Under the pieces are notes generated by a model. That model was not told the origin of the DNA. It saw only the letters and a program-made list of their open reading frames with translations, and did not search any database. DNA of 64,000 nt from Faunimonas pinastri. GTDB lineage: Bacteria; Pseudomonadota; Alphaproteobacteria; Rhizobiales; Afifellaceae. The stretch spans positions 1-64,000 of the forward strand of contig NZ_FOFG01000010.1 in assembly GCF_900110915.1 (NCBI RefSeq), read 5' to 3'. The position numbers were made by a program, and so were the translations under genes. Shown in pieces: positions 1 through 8,372 of this stretch (position 1 is the first letter of the stretch; each line of letters begins with the position of its first letter).

Positions 1-358
1 GCTGCTGATCACCGCCGGCCAGGCTTCGGACAAAACCGCCGTTCCGGACCTGCTGGTCGGCCTGCCCGCAGCCGGAGCACTCGTTGCGGACCGCGGTTAT
101 GACAGCCGCGCTATCCTCGATCTTGTCGCCAAAACAGGTGGACAGGCGCATATCCCCACCCAGAGCCGGGTCCGTGTGCAGCGCTCCGTTGAGCCAGCCC
201 TCTACCGCCGGCGCAACCTCGTGGAGCGGTTCTTCTGCAAGCTCAAACACTTCCGCCGTGTCGCAACGCGCTTCGACAAGCTCGCCCGAAACTTTCTCGC
301 AGCCCTCCTGATCGCCTCAACACGCCTATGGCTGAGAGCTTATGAGTCTACGACCTAA
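1..358 (+). mobile_element. IS5-family transposase, 3' part only (truncated by window edge)
   Basis: The frame opening at base 2 is read through to a TAA at 356-358 and gives the C-terminal ~118 residues of a DDE transposase. Visible landmarks are a VADRGYDS segment, which carries the second catalytic Asp region, and a C-terminal NLVERFFCKLKHFRR segment with the last catalytic Glu, typical of the IS427-like group of IS5. Elements of this group often have two overlapping frames; only the second would be visible here. The start and the left end lie outside the window. Its stop codon overlaps that of the convergent muramidase gene by a few bases, so the right end of the element lies at or just beyond that gene's tail. 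Confidence 0.85.
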
Positions 359-1107
359 AGGCGGGCGATGCGGCTGTGATCCATCTCGCCGTCGAGGAAA
401 GCCTGCCACTGACGGCGGGAGCCGGCGAAGACGTTGCGGTCCACATGGCCATGGACGCCGGCAACCTTGCCCTTCTCGGTGTACTGCCAGAAGGTCCAGC
501 GGCGGTTGGCATAGCGCTTGGTCGGATAGGCTCGGACGGAGCGAACCCAGATCGGGAAATCGTTGAAGTCGCCGTCCAGCACGTCGCGATTGAAGTCGAT
601 CGACGTGTAGATCACCGGGCGCTTGTGATAGATCTGAGCGATCGCTTCCAGCCAGACTCGGATCTCGCGGCGCGCTTCCTCGCGCGACGGACGGTACTTG
701 CACGAGGACGGGTTGCCGCCCCATTCCAGGTCGAGCACCGGCGGCAGCGCCTCCGGATCGTAGGGCACGTTGCGGACGAACCACTCCACCTGCTCCATCG
801 CCGGGCGGCAGAAATAGAAGAAATGGTAGGCCGCGCGGCGGACACCAGCGGCGCGGGCGCGGTCGAAGTTCTGGCGGAACTTGGGATCGGTCCAGTCGCC
901 GCCCTCGGTCGCCTTGATGAAGGCGAAGCCGATATCGTCGCGGCGGACGGCATTCCAGTCCACGTCGCCCTGCCAGCGGGAAACGTCGATTCCCTGTACG
1001 GGGAAATCGCGGGCCTGAGGGTCGCGCGGGGGCCCGAACATGCCGCAACCTCCGAGCAGGAGGGTCATCAGCAGTGCCAAAAGCGCAGCGGGCCGAACGA
1101 GGGTCAT
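355..1107 (-). CDS. GH25-family muramidase (lysozyme) lipoprotein
   Basis: The 250-residue product is a predicted peptidoglycan hydrolase that would cleave the MurNAc-GlcNAc bond in the envelope. Residues 1-21 form a lipoprotein signal with lipobox LGGC (Cys21), so it is likely anchored to a membrane. The GH25 fold follows: GIDVSRWQG with Asp41 near the start, FIKATEGG, AYHFFYF, then VLDLEW holding Asp126 and the catalytic Glu128, and a final WTFWQYT strand. The length is normal for the proteobacterial family. About a dozen residues follow the usual last helix, and the stop overlaps the end of the IS5 transposase, so the extreme C-terminus may have been shaped by the insertion. It lies ~100 bp downstream of mgtE, with no sign of shared function. 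Confidence 0.88.
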   Translation of the reverse strand: MTLVRPAALLALLMTLLLGGCGMFGPPRDPQARDFPVQGIDVSRWQGDVDWNAVRRDDIGFAFIKATEGGDWTDPKFRQNFDRARAAGVRRAAYHFFYFCRPAMEQVEWFVRNVPYDPEALPPVLDLEWGGNPSSCKYRPSREEARREIRVWLEAIAQIYHKRPVIYTSIDFNRDVLDGDFNDFPIWVRSVRAYPTKRYANRRWTFWQYTEKGKVAGVHGHVDRNVFAGSRRQWQAFLDGEMDHSRIARL

Positions 1108-1208
1108 AACGGCGTGTCCCGAGGGATCGTGTCTGGTTTGGCTCTTTTTCCGACACTATCCTTTCCGCGCCGTTAATCCACATGATTAATGAAGCTCGCG
1201 GGGTCGCT

Positions 1209-2699
1209 TTAATGGATCCACAGCGTCGCCAGCCCGAGAAATGCGAAGAACCCGACGCAATCCGTTACGGTCGTTACGAAAACCGTCGAGGCGATCGCGG
1301 GGTCCGCGCCGACGGAGAAGAGCGCCAGCGGGATCAGGATGCCGGCCAGCGCCGCCGCGATCATGTTGACGATCATGGCGGACGCGATCAGCAGTCCCAC
1401 TTCGAGACGGCCGAACCAGAGCCCGGCGATCGCGCCCATCAGGATCGCGAAGAGCACGCCGTTGATGAGGCCCACGGTCACCTCGCGCCTCACGAAACGG
1501 CCGGGCCGGATGGCCTTGATGTCGCGCGTGGAAAGGGCCCGCACGGCAAGCGTCATGGTCTGAGTGCCGGCATTGCCGCCCATTGAGGCGACGATCGGCA
1601 TCAGCACGGCGAGCGCGACCATCTGCTGGATCACGTTGTCGAAGAGACCGATCACCGAGGACGCGAGAATGGCGGTGAAGAGGTTGACCAGCAGCCACCA
1701 GAAGCGCGAGCGGACGGAGTAGACGACGCTGTCGGAGAGTTCCTCGTCGCCGACGCCGGCCAGCCGCCGCATCTCCTGCTCGGCCGCCGCCTCGATCACG
1801 TCCACCATGTCGTCGACCGTGATGACGCCGACCAGACGGTTGTTCTCGTCGACGATCCCGGCGGAGAGAAGGTTGTAGCGCTCGAACAGGCGCGCCGCGT
1901 CCTCCTGGTCGTCGGTGGCGTGGATGGCGTAATCCACCTCGCCCTTGATGTCCTCGATCCGCTCCTCCGCCCCTGCCCTCAGGAGCCGGTTAAGCGGCAC
2001 TGTCCCAAGAAAGCAGAAACGCGGATCGACGACGTAGATCTCGGTGAATTCCTCCGGCAGGCGGCTGTTGCCGCGCAGGAAGTCCGTCGCCTGCCCCACC
2101 GTCCAGAACGGCGGCACGGCGATGAACTTGGTCGTCATGCGGCGGCCGGCCGAATTCTCGGGGTAGTCGAGGCTGCGTTCGAAGGCGATGCGTTCGGCGA
2201 TCGGGATGCCGGCGAGGACCTCCTCGCGGTCCTCCTCGTCGAGGTTGGCGATGATCTCGACGGCATCGTCCGGCTCCAGCTCCCGCACCACCTGGGCGAT
2301 GGTCTCGTTGGGAATGGATGCCAGGATCTTTTCGCGGACGCTCTCGTCCACTTCGGTCAGCGCGAGCCAGTCGAAATCGCGGCCGAGCAGCCGGACGAAG
2401 CCGTCGCGCTGCTCCGGCGTCAGCGCCTGGAGGAGATCGCCGAGATCGGCCTCGTGCAGATCCTCGACGAGATCCCGGAGGGCCGTCCCGTTTTCCGCGT
2501 CCACCGCATCGCGAACGGTGGCGACGAAATCGCGGTCGAGACCGCCTTCCTCGTCGTGAATCGTCATGGGCTCTGGCATAGCGACGGATTCGGGCGCTCC
2601 GGCATGGGCTTCGGTTTCGTCCGTCTTCGTCGCTTGCTGTTCCAAATCGTCGCTCCGTCGGGGTCGTCCTGCACCACCCCGCCTGCTCACGGGGATCAT
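1209..2699 (-). CDS. mgtE: MgtE-type magnesium transporter
   Basis: This is a predicted inner-membrane Mg2+ channel gated by cytosolic Mg2+. The order of parts fits MgtE: an acidic N domain made of short helical repeats (segments such as DLGDLLQALTPEQRDGFV and DDAVEIIANLDEEDREEV), a pair of CBS domains (ending in LVGVITVDDMVDVIE), a plug helix, and five membrane helices with the conserved PIVASMGGNAGTQTMT pore region. I chose the ATG at 2699 (496 aa). The frame is open to a TTG at 2786, and an ATG at 2579 would also keep the whole conserved part, so the start is unsure. It is divergent from the DUF1194 gene, with ~130 bp between them. Confidence 0.92.
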   Translation of the reverse strand: MIPVSRRGGAGRPRRSDDLEQQATKTDETEAHAGAPESVAMPEPMTIHDEEGGLDRDFVATVRDAVDAENGTALRDLVEDLHEADLGDLLQALTPEQRDGFVRLLGRDFDWLALTEVDESVREKILASIPNETIAQVVRELEPDDAVEIIANLDEEDREEVLAGIPIAERIAFERSLDYPENSAGRRMTTKFIAVPPFWTVGQATDFLRGNSRLPEEFTEIYVVDPRFCFLGTVPLNRLLRAGAEERIEDIKGEVDYAIHATDDQEDAARLFERYNLLSAGIVDENNRLVGVITVDDMVDVIEAAAEQEMRRLAGVGDEELSDSVVYSVRSRFWWLLVNLFTAILASSVIGLFDNVIQQMVALAVLMPIVASMGGNAGTQTMTLAVRALSTRDIKAIRPGRFVRREVTVGLINGVLFAILMGAIAGLWFGRLEVGLLIASAMIVNMIAAALAGILIPLALFSVGADPAIASTVFVTTVTDCVGFFAFLGLATLWIH

Positions 2700-2830
2700 C
2701 TTCGAATGGCGACCATCCCGCTCCGTTCCGCATATCCCGGATATCAGCCGCCAAAGCGGGTTTCGCCACTTTTCGGCGAGACACAAACGAAGATTGATGA
2801 CAACGCCATAAAACAGCTGAACAATCGATC

Positions 2831-3703
2831 ATGGCGAACTGGCTGGTTGCGATCGGCTTCTGCTTTGCCGGGCTGGTCCCGGCCCTTTCGCTCGCCGCTC
2901 CCGCCTCCGCCGCGCCCGCTCTAACGCAGGACAGGCCCGCCACGGTCGACCTCGAACTCGTTCTTGCCGTCGACGTCTCCTTCTCCATGGATGTGGAGGA
3001 GCAGACGGTGCAGCGGCAGGGCTACATGGATGCGTTCCGCTCGCCGGAGGTGATCAAGGCCATCCGGAGCGGGGACCTTGGCCGAATCGCGGTCACCTAT
3101 ATGGAATGGGCCGGCTCGGAGACACAGACCGTCGTGGTGCCCTGGACCGTGATCGACGGGGAGCAGAGTGCGGCGGCCTTTGCCGACCGCCTGGCCACGG
3201 AAGCGCCTGAGCGGCGATCCCGCACCTCGATTTCGGGCGCCCTCATCTTCGGCCAGACACTGTTCGGGGCCGATCCCGAGCATGGCACCCGGCGCGCCAT
3301 CGACGTGTCCGGCGACGGGCCGAACAACCAGGGCATTCCGGTTACGCAAGCGCGCGACGCGGTGGTGGCCGGCGGGATCGCGATCAACGGCCTGCCGATC
3401 ATGCTGCAACGGGCCTATGTCGATTTCTTCTCCATCCCGAATCTCGATGCCTATTACCGCGACTGCGTGATCGGCGGCGACGCGGCCTTTATCCTGAAGA
3501 TCGAGCACAAGGAGGAGTTCGTGGACGCGATCCGGCGCAAGCTCGTCCTGGAAATATCTGGCCTCCAGCCCGATGCGGAGCATGCTTCGAAGAACGGCGA
3601 CGCCCGCGTGATTCCGGTTCAGTTCAAGCGGCGGGAGCCGACAGACTGCATGATTGGCGAGAAGCTGATGCAGCAGCGCTGGGGCATTCAGCCCGGCCGC
3701 TGA
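2831..3703 (+). CDS. DUF1194 (VWA-like) secreted protein
   Basis: The 290-residue protein has a cleavable signal peptide (about residues 1-28, hydrophobic core then ASAAPA) and a domain of the DUF1194 family, which resembles von Willebrand factor A folds. A MIDAS-like DxSxS motif is present (DVSFS, 48-52), and later segments (RTSISGALIFG, RRAIDVSGDGPNNQG) match the metal-binding loops of such domains. This suggests a periplasmic or secreted metal-dependent binding protein; the ligand is unknown. A strong bidirectional terminator follows 31 bases after the stop. The last ~45 residues are polar and less conserved in appearance. Confidence 0.82.
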   Translation: MANWLVAIGFCFAGLVPALSLAAPASAAPALTQDRPATVDLELVLAVDVSFSMDVEEQTVQRQGYMDAFRSPEVIKAIRSGDLGRIAVTYMEWAGSETQTVVVPWTVIDGEQSAAAFADRLATEAPERRSRTSISGALIFGQTLFGADPEHGTRRAIDVSGDGPNNQGIPVTQARDAVVAGGIAINGLPIMLQRAYVDFFSIPNLDAYYRDCVIGGDAAFILKIEHKEEFVDAIRRKLVLEISGLQPDAEHASKNGDARVIPVQFKRREPTDCMIGEKLMQQRWGIQPGR

Positions 3704-3734
3704 CGACGGCCAGAGGAGAACGGTGCCTCAAACG

Positions 3735-3765
3735 AAAAAGGCGGACCCAAAAGGTCCGCCTTTTT
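3735..3765. terminator. Bidirectional intrinsic terminator
   Basis: A perfect 13-bp stem (3735-3747 with 3753-3765) closes a five-base loop. Because the arms start and end with five A/T pairs, each strand gets a T run. It can serve both the DUF1194 gene (plus) and tRNA-Leu (minus), which converge here. Confidence 0.9.
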
Positions 3766-3768
3766 AGA

Positions 3769-3852
3769 TGGTGCGGTCGAGAAGACTCGAACTTCCACGG
3801 GTTGCCCCACAGCGACCTCAACGCTGCGCGTCTACCATTCCGCCACGACCGC
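3769..3852 (-). tRNA. tRNA-Leu (anticodon GAG)
   Basis: The minus strand folds as a class II tRNA: acceptor arms GCGGTCG/CGACCGC, anticodon stem CAGCG/CGCTG around loop TTGAGGT (anticodon GAG), a long variable arm (GTGGGGCAACCCGT region), a TTCGAGT T loop and an encoded CCA end. It reads CUC/CUU leucine codons. The gene stands alone between convergent lipB-side DNA and the DUF1194 gene, with a terminator immediately 3'. Confidence 0.95.
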
Positions 3853-3887
3853 ATGTCCGAAGCTGGTAAGCTCTCCGGCGCCGGCGC

Positions 3888-3916
3888 TCATTAGCAAATG
3901 GCTTGGCGTACCACAA
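3888..3916 (-). promoter_or_regulatory. Possible promoter of tRNA-Leu
   Basis: On the minus strand TTGTGG and TAATGA are separated by 17 bases, about 35 bases upstream of the mature tRNA 5' end. Spacing is ideal but the -35 hexamer is only a partial match to the housekeeping consensus. Confidence 0.4.
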
Positions 3917-4024
3917 GGGTCCTTCTGCGCTTTCTGTGGAGAACGCGGCAACGAGCCGGCTTTCCTCCGCTTCGCGCACCGCCTAAATGGAGCGCATGAA
4001 ACGTCATTTCCGCCGCTTCCGATC

Positions 4025-4759
4025 ATGAACGTCCCGACAAGCCGCGCCGACCTCCTCACCGAGCTCAAGGCGGCGGGCGATTCTCCGCCGGTCGAATGGC
4101 TGATCAGCGACGGCCTCGTACCCTACGCGGAAGCCGTCGCTGAGATGGAGCGGCACGTCGCGGCCATCGCGGACGGGCGTGCGTCCGAGCGGGTCTGGCT
4201 GGTGGAGCACCCTCCCCTTTACACGGCAGGGACCAGCGCCGATGCCGGAGACCTGCTGGCGCCCGACCGGTTCCCCGTATTTAAAACCGGGCGAGGCGGA
4301 GAATATACCTATCACGGGCCGGGGCAGCGCGTGGCCTATGTCATGCTGGACCTCAACCGCCGCGCGCCTGATCTCCGTCGCTATGTGGCGGCGCTGGAGG
4401 CCTGGATCATCGCGACACTGGATCGCTTCAACGTGCGCGGCGAACGGCGCGAGGATCGCGTCGGCGTGTGGGTCCGGCGCCCGGAAAAGCCGCCGCTCTT
4501 CGACGGCTCGCCGGCGGAGGACAAGATCGCGGCGATCGGCATCCGCGTGCGCCGCTGGGTGACGTTCCACGGCATCAGCCTCAACGTGGAACCTGATCTC
4601 GAGCACTATTCCGGTATCGTGCCCTGCGGCATCTCGGGCTACGGCGCGACGAGCCTCGTCGATCTCGGCCTGCCCGTGTCGATGGCGGAGGTGGACAGCG
4701 CGCTCCGGGCCGAGTTCGAGACGCTGTTCGGACCGACGATCACGCCCGCAGGGGCCTGA
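4025..4759 (+). CDS. lipB: Octanoyltransferase LipB
   Basis: LipB moves octanoyl groups from acyl carrier protein to lipoyl domains of 2-oxoacid dehydrogenases and the glycine cleavage system, the first step of protein lipoylation. The 244-residue product shows the family signature [12 protein letters not shown] (90-101), the catalytic pair Lys167 ([11 protein letters not shown]) and Cys201 ([11 protein letters not shown]), and TFHGISLNV (180-187). Length is normal. It is a single cytoplasmic enzyme gene; lipA is not in the window. The ATG at 4025 is the first of the frame and leaves a short N-terminal lead, as is common in the family. Confidence 0.95.
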   Translation: MNVPTSRADLLTELKAAGDSPPVEWLISDGLVPYAEAVAEMERHVAAIADGRASERVWLVEHPPLYTAGTSADAGDLLAPDRFPVFKTGRGGEYTYHGPGQRVAYVMLDLNRRAPDLRRYVAALEAWIIATLDRFNVRGERREDRVGVWVRRPEKPPLFDGSPAEDKIAAIGIRVRRWVTFHGISLNVEPDLEHYSGIVPCGISGYGATSLVDLGLPVSMAEVDSALRAEFETLFGPTITPAGA

Positions 4760-4771
4760 CGCCGGGCGGCG

Positions 4772-5209
4772 TCATTCGCCCGGCAGGATCGACCAGGTGT
4801 GCTCGCCCTTTGAGACGAAGCGGAAGGTTCGGTGCATGCCAACATCCCGCTGCTCCGGCATCAGCGCGACCTCGACGATCACGCGGGAAAGACCGTCGCG
4901 GACGCCGGGCTCGTCAAGCGCCTGGAGAAAGGCCTGCTGAGCCGCCGAGCGCGCCAACAGGACGGTGAGAGACCGGGTCTCCGGCGTCAGCAGCACCCGC
5001 ACATGGCCGCTGGACGGGCCATCCTCCTGCACGTAGCGGAGACGGAGGTCGGCCGCTCCCCCGATCGTCTCGGGCATGGAAGGCTGGACAAGCGAAGCGG
5101 TTCGGACGGCGGCAGCGCCGGTTTCCACCGACGCCATGACGCCACCGGGATTGAGGCCGAACCCGAGCGCGATCGCAAGTGCGGCGCCGCCCCAAACAAG
5201 CCTGTCCAT
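4772..5209 (-). CDS. Hypothetical exported protein
   Basis: I do not recognise this 145-residue protein. It begins MDRLVWGGAALAIALGFGLNPG, a signal peptide or N-terminal anchor, followed by a soluble domain rich in beta-type segments (LRLRYVQEDGPSSGHVRVLL, RTFRFVSKGEHTWSILPG). The start at 5209 was chosen because GGGAGGGAAC stands just before it, although the frame is open further upstream to 5422. It converges on lipB with only 12 bases between stops and is followed upstream by acyP. Its function is unknown; a periplasmic location is an inference. Confidence 0.65.
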   Translation of the reverse strand: MDRLVWGGAALAIALGFGLNPGGVMASVETGAAAVRTASLVQPSMPETIGGAADLRLRYVQEDGPSSGHVRVLLTPETRSLTVLLARSAAQQAFLQALDEPGVRDGLSRVIVEVALMPEQRDVGMHRTFRFVSKGEHTWSILPGE

Positions 5210-5264
5210 CGTTCCCTCCCGCTGTCGGAAGGGATTTGATGAACAAATCGTTAACGCGTCAATA

Positions 5265-5552
5265 TCATTTAGCTCGAATTGTAAACGGTTCCGGGCTCTC
5301 CTCCCCGGTGCCGATGACCTCCACCGTCTTGACGCTGGCCAGTCGCGGGCCTTTCCCGCAGGCGGCCAGCATGTCTTCCACCCTGTCGGCCGGGCCGGCG
5401 AAGAGCGCTTCCACATCGCCACCGGGCGTGTTCATCACCCAGCCGGACAGGTTGCGGAGTTGCGCCTCCCGTTCCGTCCAGGCGCGGAAGCCGACGCCCT
5501 GGACGCGGCCGGAAATGCGCACCCGCACCGAGCCATGATCAGCGGAACTCAT
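5265..5552 (-). CDS. acyP: Acylphosphatase
   Basis: A 95-residue enzyme expected to hydrolyse acyl phosphates such as acetyl phosphate or carbamoyl phosphate in the cytoplasm. It has the family signature GRVQGVGFRAW with catalytic Arg23 and the second motif GWVMNTPGGDVEALFAG with catalytic Asn41, both at the canonical positions when translation starts at 5552. That start has a strong GGAGGGGAGG ribosome site, while the frame's first Met at 5585 would move the residues and lacks such a site. The substitution of Met for the more usual Arg just before Asn41 is minor. Confidence 0.93.
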   Translation of the reverse strand: MSSADHGSVRVRISGRVQGVGFRAWTEREAQLRNLSGWVMNTPGGDVEALFAGPADRVEDMLAACGKGPRLASVKTVEVIGTGEESPEPFTIRAK

Positions 5553-5603
5553 GAACGCCTCCCCTCCTGCCGGACATGGCATCATGCCCGCATCCAGCCT
5601 GCA

Positions 5604-6569
5604 CTATCGAGCGGCTTCGTCGCGGCTCCGGCTCCCGCGCCCCGCCCGGCTTTCCCGCCAGAACACGAAGATGCCGGGCCCGACCACCAGCAGCATGCCG
5701 ACCCATTTCAGCGCATCCGGGAAATCGCCGAAGACCAGGTAGCCGAGGAGCGTGGCGCCGACGATCTCCAGGTACGTGAACGGAGCCAGCAGCGAGGCGG
5801 GCACGGAAGCGGACGCCCTGACGATCAGCAGGTGACCCAGCGTCGCGATCAATCCCATTCCCACCATCAACGGGAGATCGGCGGCGCGCGGCATGCTGAT
5901 CGCCAGATCCGGCAGGTCCGTCGCCTGGCCTGCCAGCAGGACCAGCGAGGCCGTGACCGTGCCGGCGAGGCCCGAGGTGAACTGCATGGTGAGCGCCGAA
6001 TCGTGAGGAGCGAGCCTGCGGTTCAGGATCATGTAGACCGCGAAGATCAGCGCGCCGGCCAAGGGTAGCAATGTCGCCGCGCCGAAGGCGCCATAGCTCG
6101 GGCGGATGACCAGCAGCGCACCCGCGAAACCGATCACGACCGCCAGCAATCGCATCGCACCGACCCGCTCCTTCTGCACCACGGCCGAAAGCAGCGTCAG
6201 GATGAAGGGCTCGACGAAGAAGATCGCCAGCGCGTCGGCGAGCGGCATGTATTTTACGGCGGCGAAATAGAGGAGCCCGTTCATGGAAAGGAGCGCGCCG
6301 CGCGCGATGTTGCCCCCCTTGCGGTGCGGCATTAGTCCGCCCCAGCCTTGCGCGGCAACCACCAGCGGCAGGGTGAACAGCGTTTGCGAGCCGAAGCGGA
6401 AGACCGTGATCTCGCCGGGACTGAGCGACACGGACGCCAGCTTGGCGAGCGCGTCGATGCCGGGGAGCAGCGAGGTGCCGACGATCATCAGCAGCAGGCC
6501 GCTCAGCACCGCCGAACGATCGGCGCCGGGCGAGATTGAACGGGAATCGGGAAGCGGCGCTGCACTCAT
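5604..6569 (-). CDS. EamA-family (DMT superfamily) transporter
   Basis: A polytopic membrane protein of ~321 residues with about ten hydrophobic helices in two EamA repeats. Typical segments are SLSPGEITVFRFGSQ after helix 1, ALAIFFVEPFILTLLSA, and in the second repeat LLAPFTYLEIVGATLLGYLVFGD. Members export metabolites such as amino acids or nucleosides; nothing here identifies the substrate. The start at 6569 was preferred over upstream in-frame codons (6599, or a TTG at 6620) because an AGGCGG site precedes it. The C-terminus is a short Arg-rich tail. Confidence 0.85.
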   Translation of the reverse strand: MSAAPLPDSRSISPGADRSAVLSGLLLMIVGTSLLPGIDALAKLASVSLSPGEITVFRFGSQTLFTLPLVVAAQGWGGLMPHRKGGNIARGALLSMNGLLYFAAVKYMPLADALAIFFVEPFILTLLSAVVQKERVGAMRLLAVVIGFAGALLVIRPSYGAFGAATLLPLAGALIFAVYMILNRRLAPHDSALTMQFTSGLAGTVTASLVLLAGQATDLPDLAISMPRAADLPLMVGMGLIATLGHLLIVRASASVPASLLAPFTYLEIVGATLLGYLVFGDFPDALKWVGMLLVVGPGIFVFWRESRAGRGSRSRDEAAR

Positions 6570-6686
6570 GCCGCCTGCATCCACGGCTTCCGGGCGCATA
6601 GCAAGCGAATGGAGAGACAAGCGGCTCGACGCCCAAGCGAATGGGCAAGTGAACGGCCAGACGGCTGCTGGCGCGGTGAATACGGG

Positions 6687-7181
6687 CTAGAGGCCGCCCG
6701 CGCGCCGAAGAGGCTGGGCTTCGCGCAGCCCTGCCCGGCTGCCCGTCCCGATACCGGTACGCTTGGCTTCCTGCAGGGCGAACACCTGCAATTCGTCGGG
6801 GCACGAACGCGAGGCGGCGAGCACGGCGGTCAGCACGGCCAACTGGGACGCCGGCCCGATGCTGCCTCCATGCGCCACGCGCTGCAGCAGCCAATCGGAC
6901 TTGTCGCGGTTCATCGAGCCGGACGGCTTCTCCTGATGGACGATGAAGTCGACCACCGCCTTGCAGAGAAGGTCTTTCCAGGCGGGATCGTGGCGGTGGG
7001 CCACTTCGTCCAGAGCCAGCATCATGTCGATGTCGTCGGACCGCAGCGTCTCCCCGCGATAGAGGAACCGCTGCATCTTCTGTGCATCCTCCCGGGACAG
7101 GGTCCTGGAGGAACGAACCTGGGTCAGAAGATCGCTGATCAGCATCACGCTACCCGTGCGAAAAGGACTGCTGACGTTCAT
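6687..7181 (-). CDS. Hypothetical protein next to glycosyltransferase genes
   Basis: I do not recognise this 164-residue product. It is mostly charged and helical, with segments such as SREDAQKMQRFLYRGETLRSDDIDMMLALDEVAH and AWKDLLCKAVVDFIVHQEKPSG, and has no signal peptide or membrane helix. The last ~25 residues are Arg/Gly-rich and low in complexity. The ATG at 7181 has a GAGG site five bases upstream. It lies 51 bases downstream of the GT4 gene on the same strand, so the two may be co-transcribed. A cytoplasmic role linked to envelope glycans is only a guess from position. Confidence 0.65.
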   Translation of the reverse strand: MNVSSPFRTGSVMLISDLLTQVRSSRTLSREDAQKMQRFLYRGETLRSDDIDMMLALDEVAHRHDPAWKDLLCKAVVDFIVHQEKPSGSMNRDKSDWLLQRVAHGGSIGPASQLAVLTAVLAASRSCPDELQVFALQEAKRTGIGTGSRAGLREAQPLRRAGGL

Positions 7182-7232
7182 AAAGCCTCAAGGTGAATAG
7201 AAGCTTTATCCGATCGTTCTGATTCGCCTGCC

Positions 7233-8267
7233 CTACGGATTATTTCCGGACAGGAGCCGGATGAACGAGGAGCAGATCGCTTCCTCGGAAAATTCGCTTT
7301 CCAGCTTCCGGCAGGCTGCCTCCACCGTCCGGCGGCAAAGCTCCGGGTCGGTGAGATAGCGGCGGATCGCTCCGGCCATGGCTTCCGCATCGCCCTTGGG
7401 CACCAGAAGGCCATTCTCCCCGTCCTGGATCAGCCACGACGGCCCCTCGCTGTCGGCGGCGATGACGGGCTTCTGCATGGCCCAGGCTTCCAGCAGCACG
7501 TTGCCGAGCGGCTCGTGGCGGGACGGAACGACGAAGATGTCCGCCGCCTCGAAATAAGCGGACGGACGCTCGATCCAGCCGGGAAGCCGCACCCGATCCT
7601 CGATCCCCAGATCGCGGACCAGCGCTTCCAGCGCCTCGCGCTCGCGCCCCTCGCCCAGGATCCAGAGATGGACGTCCGGCACCTGGGCGACCGCGCGGAT
7701 CAGCACGTCGAAACCCTTGATCTGCTCGAATCGTCCCATGGCGACGAGCAGCGGCTTGCCGTCCGGCGTGTTCAGCGTATCGCGGGCGATCGGCGCGCCG
7801 CGCTTCATCGCCGGAAAATTGGAGATCACGTGCGTCCGCTCGGCCGGCCAGCCGCTCTCGGTGATGAAGCGGGCGATGTCCGGCGTGTTGGCGACCAGGT
7901 GATCGCAGTTTCGGTAGTTCTTGACCCGGTAGTAACCGCCGAGCCGCCCCACCTTGACGAAGTCACCCTTGGGCACGCGGCGGGCGGCCCGATCCATCCA
8001 GGCCAGCAGTGCGTCCGGCTTGAAAGCGGCGATGTCGCGCGGCAGCGCCCATTGCGCCGGCAGCCCGCGCAGGCCCTTGTAGAGCGGCCGTTCGACCACC
8101 TCGCAGCCCGCCAGCTTGAGATCGTCCGTCCAGATCCTGTCCGGCATGACGATCGCACGCTGCACCACGCCCCGGCGTGCCAGCCCACCGGCCAGTTTCA
8201 CGAAGAACGTTTCCGCCCCGCCGTGATTCAGGCCGAGATGTATGTGAAGCACCCGCAGGTTCGTCAT
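7233..8267 (-). CDS. GT4-type glycosyltransferase
   Basis: The 344-residue product has a GT-B fold. The N-terminal half starts with a nucleotide-binding-like strand and a glycine-rich loop (VLHIHLGLNHGGAETFFVKLA). The C-terminal half carries GRFEQIKGFDVLIRA and the sugar-nucleotide site SRHEPLGNVLLEAWA, with the E-x7-E pattern of retaining GT4 enzymes, followed by KPVIAADSEG and NGLLVP. It probably adds a sugar to a lipid-linked or surface glycan at the inner face of the membrane. Donor and acceptor are unknown. It sits between a GT2-type gene and the 164-residue unknown, all on the minus strand. Confidence 0.88.
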   Translation of the reverse strand: MTNLRVLHIHLGLNHGGAETFFVKLAGGLARRGVVQRAIVMPDRIWTDDLKLAGCEVVERPLYKGLRGLPAQWALPRDIAAFKPDALLAWMDRAARRVPKGDFVKVGRLGGYYRVKNYRNCDHLVANTPDIARFITESGWPAERTHVISNFPAMKRGAPIARDTLNTPDGKPLLVAMGRFEQIKGFDVLIRAVAQVPDVHLWILGEGREREALEALVRDLGIEDRVRLPGWIERPSAYFEAADIFVVPSRHEPLGNVLLEAWAMQKPVIAADSEGPSWLIQDGENGLLVPKGDAEAMAGAIRRYLTDPELCRRTVEAACRKLESEFSEEAICSSFIRLLSGNNP

Positions 8268-8372
8268 ACCCGATCAATCCAAGCTCCGGCTCGTCCGTCC
8301 GGCCCATGTTCGCGCACGAATTCGTAGTTCCTTCTGCAAGGAAACCGGCATGCAGGAAAAGACAAGTTCTGT

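Noticed and set aside
326-1183. A 285-codon minus-strand frame overlapping the muramidase
   Set aside because: Arg/Pro-rich shadow of the muramidase gene in another frame; the muramidase frame has the lipobox and GH25 motifs.
3624-3854. A 76-codon minus-strand frame over tRNA-Leu
   Set aside because: It reads through the tRNA gene and terminator, so it is not a protein gene.
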